In this document: in pieces, positions 59,102 to 64,000 of the stretch | Layout of the letters: each line of letters begins with the position of its first letter | Position numbering within the stretch: position 1 is the stretch's first letter | Origin: CAYXWM01 sp964468805 | Lineage (GTDB): Bacteria > Bacillota > Clostridia > Lachnospirales > WRBF01 | Direction of reading: 5' to 3' | Length of the DNA stretch: 64,000 bases | Assembly: GCA_964468805.1 (NCBI GenBank) | Contig: CAYXWM010000006.1 | Location: forward strand, 1 to 64,000 | The notes under the pieces: model-generated | Seen by the model: the letters and a program-made list of their open reading frames with translations, nothing else | Database searches by the model: none | What the model was told of the DNA's origin: nothing | Translations under genes and position numbers: made by a program

Positions 59102-59752
59102 TTATGATAAAATTGGCATTATTGCATATCCGTTATCCAAAATTTTTTCACCGAAAGAAAACTCTACCGGTTTGGAGAAAATCGGTCCCGATGAAACAAA
59201 AGTGTGATACTCTCCATTTTCTCCGCATATGTCCGCACCCTCAGCGGCAATGGAATTTACGCTTTCCTCTGTAAGCCTTTGACCCAAATAAACGTCACTC
59301 ATTCTTGCCGTATCAATCACAGTGAAATTGGCTGTAAAGCCCTCGTCTATGAATTCATAGACCAATTTTTTACGTTCTTCGCCCCAAAGTGGGAAAAGCG
59401 GTTCTAACCCTACATTTTTACAACGCTCACTGCACCATTTATGATGTTCCTCAATATCTATATCACCAAAAACGCAAATTTCCGCACCCAATTCCTTTGC
59501 GGACAGCAGTGCTTTTTCAAAATTGCTTGCGTAGTTTTCGCCGCTTGTTTTTATCAGTCTAATGGGAACGCCCATAGAATCCGAAACACTTACAAGGACA
59601 GGCTCGGGTATGCCGTGAAACCAAGACCGTTCTTTGTGGGTGTTATAGGTAGTAATTAAAGCAACCGGCGTCAGCCCTTGTTTTATTGCTCGGTAGATAG
59701 CCAAAACACTGTCTTTGCCTCCGCTGTATGAAGCCACAAATCCTTTGCCCAT
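59102..59752 (-). CDS. Diphthine-ammonia-ligase-like ATP pyrophosphatase
   Basis: 216 residues, ATG 59752, GGAGGGA upstream. ATP_bind_4 family: N-terminal PP-loop SYSGGKDSVLAIYRA, HGIPEPVLVSVSDSMGVP, CVFGDIDIEEHHKWCSERC, and the end motif GENGEYHTFV. In eukaryotes this family amidates diphthine, a residue bacteria lack; bacterial members are often near cobalamin transport or salvage genes. An ATP-dependent amidation in cobamide salvage is a guess from this context. Confidence 0.85.
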   Translation of the reverse strand: MGKGFVASYSGGKDSVLAIYRAIKQGLTPVALITTYNTHKERSWFHGIPEPVLVSVSDSMGVPIRLIKTSGENYASNFEKALLSAKELGAEICVFGDIDIEEHHKWCSERCKNVGLEPLFPLWGEERKKLVYEFIDEGFTANFTVIDTARMSDVYLGQRLTEESVNSIAAEGADICGENGEYHTFVSSGPIFSKPVEFSFGEKILDNGYAIMPILS

Positions 59753-59829
59753 AGGTGTTCCCTCCGATAATAAAATAATATGAGTTGTACGAATTAGTCT
59801 AACTCATGAAAGTAAAAGGATAAAATCAT

Positions 59830-59862
59830 GGGGAAAACTTTTTTTGAAATAAAGTTTTCCCC
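59830..59862 (-). terminator. Hairpin between btuD and the DPH6-like gene
   Basis: GGGGAAAACTT / AAGTTTTCCCC, 11-bp stem with an 11-base loop. It may partly end the transport-gene message. Confidence 0.6.
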
Positions 59863-59887
59863 AAATCCATTTTTATTTAAATTTTGA

Positions 59888-60682
59888 TTACAGAGCCGCT
59901 CGAATAATATTCGTTCCGAACATGTTTTCCCATTTTTTTAATGTCTCCAACATATACCCCGCTATATCCATCTTATATGCAGAGGTTAGAACGTCAGAAG
60001 CATATACATCTCTGATCGGGCCGTATGCTTTAACGTTTCCGTTTTCCATAAGCAATACATTGTCCGCAAGAAGCATAGCAAGGTTTACGTCATGCAGAAC
60101 TCCCACAACTGTTTTGCCTGCTTGCTTTGACCATTTATTAAGGAAGCGTATAAGTTCAATTTGATAGCCCAAATCAAGGTGATTTGTTGGCTCGTCAAGG
60201 AGGATAATATCCGGGTTTTGAGCCAGAATCTTAGCCAGAAACACTCTTTGAAGTTGTCCGCCGGACAGGGTATCTACTTCTCGGTCTTTAAGCTCCGGCA
60301 TTCCTACGGTTTTCAGAGCCTCTGTAACTGCCAGCCTGTCAACCTCGGAAATACCCCCAAAAAGCCCGCCGGTTTCATGTACATATCTTCCCATCATAAC
60401 GGTGTCAAAAACAGTATAATTAAAATACAGCTGTGTGGTTTGCGAAAGCATAGCAACTTTTTTTGCCAGAGCCTTACGCTTAAACTTTCGAATATCGGTA
60501 TCGTTCAGAAGAATATCACCGGTAAATGAAAGGGTTCCTGCAATGGCTCTTAAAAGAGTAGTCTTACCGCAGCCGTTGGGGCCTATAATGCTCAAACTTT
60601 CGCCCTTTTTTATATTAAATGAAATTCCGTGCAATATCTCCACACCGTCATATCCTGCACGAACATTGTTCAGTGAAATCAT
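59888..60682 (-). CDS. btuD: Cobalamin ABC transporter ATP-binding protein
   Basis: 264 residues, ATG 60682 overlapping btuC by 4 bases. FecE/BtuD-type ABC domain: Walker A IGPNGCGKTTLL (~34-45), Q-loop MLSQTT, signature DTLSGGQLQRVFLAKI, Walker B ILLDEPTNHLDLG, H-loop VLHDVNLA. A ~40-residue C-terminal extension follows. Powers the BtuC permease. B12 as the substrate is inferred from the riboswitch and cobU genes. Confidence 0.88.
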   Translation of the reverse strand: MISLNNVRAGYDGVEILHGISFNIKKGESLSIIGPNGCGKTTLLRAIAGTLSFTGDILLNDTDIRKFKRKALAKKVAMLSQTTQLYFNYTVFDTVMMGRYVHETGGLFGGISEVDRLAVTEALKTVGMPELKDREVDTLSGGQLQRVFLAKILAQNPDIILLDEPTNHLDLGYQIELIRFLNKWSKQAGKTVVGVLHDVNLAMLLADNVLLMENGNVKAYGPIRDVYASDVLTSAYKMDIAGYMLETLKKWENMFGTNIIRAAL

Positions 60683-61716
60683 ACTGCTTTCCTCCTTCTA
60701 CTGAAATATAAGTAGATGAAAAACGGGGCACCCAAAGCCGAGGTAATAGCACCAACAGGCATTTCGAGAGGTGCAATTATTGTTCTTGCCATAAGGTCAC
60801 ACAAAACCATAAAAGCACCACCAAGTAAGGCTGATGCTGTCAGAACGTATTTATGGTTAGCACCAAATATCTTTCTCGCCATATGGGGCGTAAATAGGTC
60901 AACAAAACCGATAATACCTACCATGGAAACTATCGATCCGGTTATTATGGCTGAAAGAGACAGCAAAATTAATTTCATTCTCTTTGCTTCCACTCCGGAG
61001 GTTTGTGCTTGTTCGTCCCCCAGCGTTAAAATATCCATTTGCTTTGAACATTTTAAAACGAAGATAAAAATTATAGCCAGTATCGGAAACAGAATTACGG
61101 AATATTCCGGGTCTTTCAGTGCAAAGCTACCCATTTGCCAATATATAAGTCTCTGTAAATGTTCCTTTGAAAGGGACATTAAAATGGTAATCAGAGCACT
61201 TGCAAATAAGGAAAAGGCCATACCTGTCAAAATTATGGAGTTGTTTTGCAGATTACGATCCACCTTTGCCGCAACGCCCAAGGCAAGGAATACGGTGGCA
61301 AGTCCTGCTGCAAGCCCAAAAACGGGCAGAGTCAAAAACCCCAAAACAGATATATTTAAAACTATGGCAAAGCTTGCACCCAGAGCCGCTCCGGAGGATA
61401 CACCCAGCGTAAAGGAAGACGCCAGGGGGTTTCTAAGCACCGACTGCATCATAACGCCGCTAAAAGCAAGTCCGCTGCCGGAAATAAAAGCCAGTAGGGT
61501 TCTGGGTATTCTGATTTTCCAAAGTATGGATTCGGCGATTTCTTCTATAGGACCGAAGGGTTGAATTCCAAAAATTTTGCTCAGAATTACATTTGCAGTG
61601 TCAAGAGGGGCAATGGAAACGCTCCCAATTCCCATAGCCAAAACCAATGTGACTAAGCAAATTATAGCTAAAAAAATAAGTAGGCTGACTTTTCGCATAT
61701 TTTTCATATCATTCAA
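60679..61716 (-). CDS. btuC: Cobalamin ABC transporter permease
   Basis: 345 residues, ATG 61716 overlapping the btuF end by 8 bases. FecCD family: about ten membrane segments, RIPRTLLAFISGSGLAFSGVMMQSVLRNPLA, SSGAALGAS, and the ATPase-contact loop GIIGFVDLFTPHMARKIFG. Forms the membrane channel with BtuD. Confidence 0.88.
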   Translation of the reverse strand: MNDMKNMRKVSLLIFLAIICLVTLVLAMGIGSVSIAPLDTANVILSKIFGIQPFGPIEEIAESILWKIRIPRTLLAFISGSGLAFSGVMMQSVLRNPLASSFTLGVSSGAALGASFAIVLNISVLGFLTLPVFGLAAGLATVFLALGVAAKVDRNLQNNSIILTGMAFSLFASALITILMSLSKEHLQRLIYWQMGSFALKDPEYSVILFPILAIIFIFVLKCSKQMDILTLGDEQAQTSGVEAKRMKLILLSLSAIITGSIVSMVGIIGFVDLFTPHMARKIFGANHKYVLTASALLGGAFMVLCDLMARTIIAPLEMPVGAITSALGAPFFIYLYFSRRRKAV

Positions 61717-62677
61717 ATAAACCGGGATATAAAGCCCTAGCCATTTCTTTCAGGGCAACCGTAACATACTCATTGGGGCGTGAGCTAGCGTTTCTGGCAA
61801 CTTGATAGACTTGATTATTTTTTATTGCGTTAATAGCATCCCAGCCGTTTCGGTTTAAAATATCGCCCTTTGGATCATCTGTATAGTCTACATTCGTAAA
61901 AATTACATCGGGGTTTTTTTCTATTACTATTTCCTCTGAAAAGGAAATCCAGCTTTCTTGGTCGGAAAAGATATTTTTTGCTCCCAATAATTCTATAATT
62001 TCGTTTAGGAAAACCCCGTTTCCGAAACTCACCGTTCTGGGTGCTCCTTCAACCTCGAAGTATACGGTTTTACCGCACTTATTATCCCCGATTGAAGACA
62101 CGATAAAGTCTATATCTTTTTCCATATCACTGATGATAGCCTCTGCCTTAGCGTCAGTTTTAGTGATTTTCCCTATAAAACGTATGTCCTCTTTAATACC
62201 TTCAATACTTTCCGAAGAAGGTATGTAAGTCATCAATACTCCCAAATCGGTAACAGGTTTAAAGGGGTCATTTCCATCCGCTCTGCTCATGGCGGTAGCA
62301 AAAATAATATCGGGTTTTAAGGCAGCTATACTCTCGGTGTCCGGTGCCATAATATCAAAAGTAGGCAAATTTTCGGGCAATCCATCTATATCGGTGGAGT
62401 ATTTGTCAATTGCAACCAACTTGTCCGCAAGCCCAAGATGTACAAGAGTTTCCGTGACGGATGGTGCCATGGAAATAATCTTTTCTGTTTTCTCCGGCAC
62501 AACTATAGTTTTGCCAAATCTGTCGGTGACAGTTTCGGCTTTTGAATTATCGATTTCTGACAATGCTATGTTGGAATTATCTTTAGCCGGCTTATCGCCG
62601 CCGCAAGCTGTAAGCGGTAAAATCAGCAGAAACGCTAAAAGCAAAGTGCTGATTGTTTTACGACTGATGGACTTCAT
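61709..62677 (-). CDS. btuF: Cobalamin ABC transporter substrate-binding lipoprotein
   Basis: 322 residues, ATG 62677, AGGAGG upstream. Lipoprotein signal MKSISRKTISTLLLAFLLIL then L-T-A-C near residue 25. Class III binding protein fold (PeripBP_2): VTDRFGKTIVVPEKTEKIIS, APSVTETLVHLGLADKLVA, SIAALKPDIIFATAM, and NGVFLNEIIELLGAKNIF. Takes up corrinoids outside the membrane. Heme or siderophore binders look similar; the cobalamin call relies on context. Confidence 0.87.
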   Translation of the reverse strand: MKSISRKTISTLLLAFLLILPLTACGGDKPAKDNSNIALSEIDNSKAETVTDRFGKTIVVPEKTEKIISMAPSVTETLVHLGLADKLVAIDKYSTDIDGLPENLPTFDIMAPDTESIAALKPDIIFATAMSRADGNDPFKPVTDLGVLMTYIPSSESIEGIKEDIRFIGKITKTDAKAEAIISDMEKDIDFIVSSIGDNKCGKTVYFEVEGAPRTVSFGNGVFLNEIIELLGAKNIFSDQESWISFSEEIVIEKNPDVIFTNVDYTDDPKGDILNRNGWDAINAIKNNQVYQVARNASSRPNEYVTVALKEMARALYPGLFE

Positions 62678-62713
62678 TAAATGTTCCTCCTAAGTAGTTC
62701 CGGTAATTGTTAT

Positions 62714-63040
62714 TTATTTAAGCCTTGTACCTATTCCGCAAAAAACTCTTACCACTCGGTCACTTTCCTTGGCAAGAAACCCCAGCACATGCCCGACAGC
62801 TTCACGCCATTTTCGCATTAAAGGATCAATGGGAACTATGCCGCAGGATATATCATCACAGATAATCACCTTATCACGATAGTCGTTAAGATGCTCCTTA
62901 ACATATTTCATTACATCTATATTATTTTTCAGCATATCCAAAATCACAAGATGATAATTGTCCAAAATTTCTTCACCGCTGAAATTTTCAAGGGCATATT
63001 CTTTTTTACCTTGGTAAGCCCCTCCGATTATAAGCTTCAT
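62714..63040 (-). CDS. Short CobU/CobP-like protein
   Basis: 108 residues, ATG 63040, GGAGG upstream. P-loop-like IIGGAYQGKKEYALENF at the N-terminus, VIICDDISCGIVPIDPLMRK in the middle, and EAVGHVLGFLAKESDRVVRVFCGI, like the core and the C-terminal part of adenosylcobinamide kinase. It lacks the middle of CobU, including the H-R guanylylation segment. P-loop Ser/Thr is replaced (GKKE). It may be a degenerate or specialised partner of the full CobU encoded just upstream. Confidence 0.75.
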   Translation of the reverse strand: MKLIIGGAYQGKKEYALENFSGEEILDNYHLVILDMLKNNIDVMKYVKEHLNDYRDKVIICDDISCGIVPIDPLMRKWREAVGHVLGFLAKESDRVVRVFCGIGTRLK

Positions 63041-63086
63041 AAGAATCCTCCCGAATAGTCATTATACTTAATAGATGCAGGTAAAG

Positions 63087-63653
63087 TTATTTAATAAGAT
63101 CATAAATTTCGTCCAACAATTCTTTACCCTTATGCACAATTAAGCCTCCGAAACTTACCTCAATCACCACATCGCAAGCACTTGCACATAGACGGTCAAC
63201 ATAGGCAAGCCCTTTGCGATATGCCTCTGTAAATTCATCAAATAAATCAGCGTCCGAAAAAATATAGTCTGAAACCAAAACCCCATTGGCGGCAACCTTC
63301 AGTACATCCCGGATACCGGCTGACACTTTTAAATAAGCGTCGGTATGTATGGCTCCATCCGGAGTAAACATTTCGTTTGCCAAAAGAGCCGTTACGCTGT
63401 CCAGCAAAAATGTTCCTTGCATATTGCAAAGCCCGGTAATTTTTTCTATATCCTTACCCAACTCTACCGTCTCAAAGCCCAATCCTTTGCGACTTAAACG
63501 GTGACGTTCAATACGTTCTCTGTCCTCGTCATCAACCGGAAGCATAGTGGCTATATAATACAAAGGCTTTGCAGTCTTTACCAAAGCAACAGCAATCTTT
63601 TCCGCATATGTTGATTTTCCGTTTTTACATCCGCCCGAAACAAAAACCTTCAT
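63087..63653 (-). CDS. cobU: Adenosylcobinamide kinase / GTP guanylyltransferase
   Basis: 188 residues, ATG 63653. P-loop FVSGGCKNGKSTYAEKIA (residues ~4-21), YIATMLPVDDEDRERIERHR with the His-Arg segment that carries GMP, DSVTALLANEMF, VSDYIFSDADLFDEFTEAYR. Phosphorylates adenosylcobinamide and adds GMP for nucleotide loop assembly. First gene after the cobalamin riboswitch. Confidence 0.9.
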   Translation of the reverse strand: MKVFVSGGCKNGKSTYAEKIAVALVKTAKPLYYIATMLPVDDEDRERIERHRLSRKGLGFETVELGKDIEKITGLCNMQGTFLLDSVTALLANEMFTPDGAIHTDAYLKVSAGIRDVLKVAANGVLVSDYIFSDADLFDEFTEAYRKGLAYVDRLCASACDVVIEVSFGGLIVHKGKELLDEIYDLIK

Positions 63654-63783
63654 TTATTTTCCCCGCTCTCGCCCTTACAAATGCCGAAATAAATATTTCT
63701 TATTGAACCGATTTCAGTCGCTTAGTATTTATATTAAAGGTATATCTCAATAATTCTTGAGAATATAAACATTATTTTAAAAC

Positions 63784-63815
63784 TAAAAAAGCCCCTGTCA
63801 CAAAGGACAAAGGCT
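63784..63815 (-). terminator. Terminator of the cobalamin riboswitch
   Basis: On the minus strand AGCCTTTGTC / GACAGGGGCT (two G-U pairs), 6-base loop, then six T residues. It lies between the aptamer and cobU, so ligand binding would favour early termination. Confidence 0.75.
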
Positions 63816-63829
63816 ATCATTTACCATAT

Positions 63830-64000
63830 ATACAGATAAAAGCCAAAAGACGGTATCTGCAATGACAAACCATAAACTCCATATCCTGTGAAGTTTCATG
63901 GAACCATATTGGCAGGTCTTCCGACTTAGACATCTACACTTTTTCGTCTTCCCGAGAAAATTCCCAGTGACTGTGCTAACACTTGAAAAAGCTACGCCAT
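63830..64000 (-). ncRNA. Cobalamin riboswitch, 5' end cut by the window edge
   Basis: Read on the minus strand: the GCCACTG-like core GTCACTGGGAA (63962-63974 region), the B12 box AAGTCGGAAGACCTGCC (63911-63927) and downstream pairing segments. The 5' side of the aptamer is partly outside the window. It should repress the cobU-btuFCD operon when adenosylcobalamin is abundant. The 127 bases between cobU and the terminator hold nothing else. Confidence 0.9.

Noticed and set aside
60716..61564. 282-codon plus-strand open frame opposite btuC
   Set aside because: Mirror frame of a hydrophobic membrane protein gene; no ribosome site and no recognisable domain.

Overview
The window looks like chromosome from a low-GC, Gram-positive anaerobe of the Clostridia (an Oscillospiraceae-like spore former is my best guess). 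The signs are AAAGGAGG-type ribosome binding sites, frequent TTG/GTG starts, A/T-rich spacers with short hairpin terminators, the Firmicute order rimP-nusA-ylxR-ylxQ-infB-rbfA, an ECF thiamine S-component under a TPP riboswitch, and a GlnL/YcbB-type response regulator. TAG, TAA and TGA all serve as ordinary stops. No tRNA, rRNA or CRISPR array was seen.

Layout. 1-2.2 kb: a truncated surface-type protein and three diverged copies of a small 'PNIP' protein family without signal peptides. 2.5-27.4 kb: a large carbohydrate/polyol accessory locus with two halves. Half one (3.2-16.2 kb) has an SDR dehydrogenase, a GlpK-like kinase with an altered substrate pocket, a lipoprotein-ATPase-permease sugar ABC importer, a VOC protein, a shikimate-dehydrogenase-like protein, a cupin phosphoglucose isomerase, a KDPG aldolase interrupted by an in-frame TAG, an RpiR/SIS regulator and two zinc alcohol dehydrogenases. 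One palindrome (AATAAAATTTTATT) lies in the promoters of the SDR gene, the regulator gene and the first zinc dehydrogenase gene, so it is probably the RpiR operator. Half two (18.0-26.7 kb) has an HTH protein coupled to a divergent DhaK paralogue, a second sugar ABC importer, a second SDR, DhaK, DhaL and RpiB. This set fits tetritol/tetrulose catabolism: polyol to tetrulose, tetrulose phosphate, then erythrose phosphate.

27.5-35.3 kb holds small accessory modules: a flavodoxin-like reductase with a divergent HxlR regulator; a five-gene arsenic operon (arsR, ArsP-type permease, thioredoxin-like, acr3, arsC); and a BlaI/BlaR1-type repressor-protease pair with two operator dyads. 35.5-37.4 kb carries a beta-propeller-like protein and a DUF1294 membrane protein. 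37.6-49.4 kb is core: rimP-nusA-ylxR-ylxQ-infB-rbfA-nrnA-truB-ribF (N-terminal domain only), uppP, pheS without pheT, and a sirtuin. 49.5-57.9 kb has TPP riboswitch-thiT, a P-type ATPase, a two-component system divergent from a DAACS symporter, and an aldose 1-epimerase. 58.1-64 kb (minus strand) is a cobalamin operon (cobU, cobU-like, btuF, btuC, btuD, a DPH6-like ATPase, a TIM-barrel protein) behind a cobalamin riboswitch cut by the right edge.

Two families of short, nearly palindromic MITE-like elements are scattered in the spacers: family A (~90-140 bp, four full or near-full copies, one half copy and one shorter variant) and family B (~100 bp, two copies and one deletion derivative). They sit inside the sugar locus and in the 5' leader of the rimP-nusA-infB operon. 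The least explained parts are the HTH/DhaK-paralogue pair, the RpiR regulon, the TAG-interrupted aldolase, the PNIP proteins and the MITE families.
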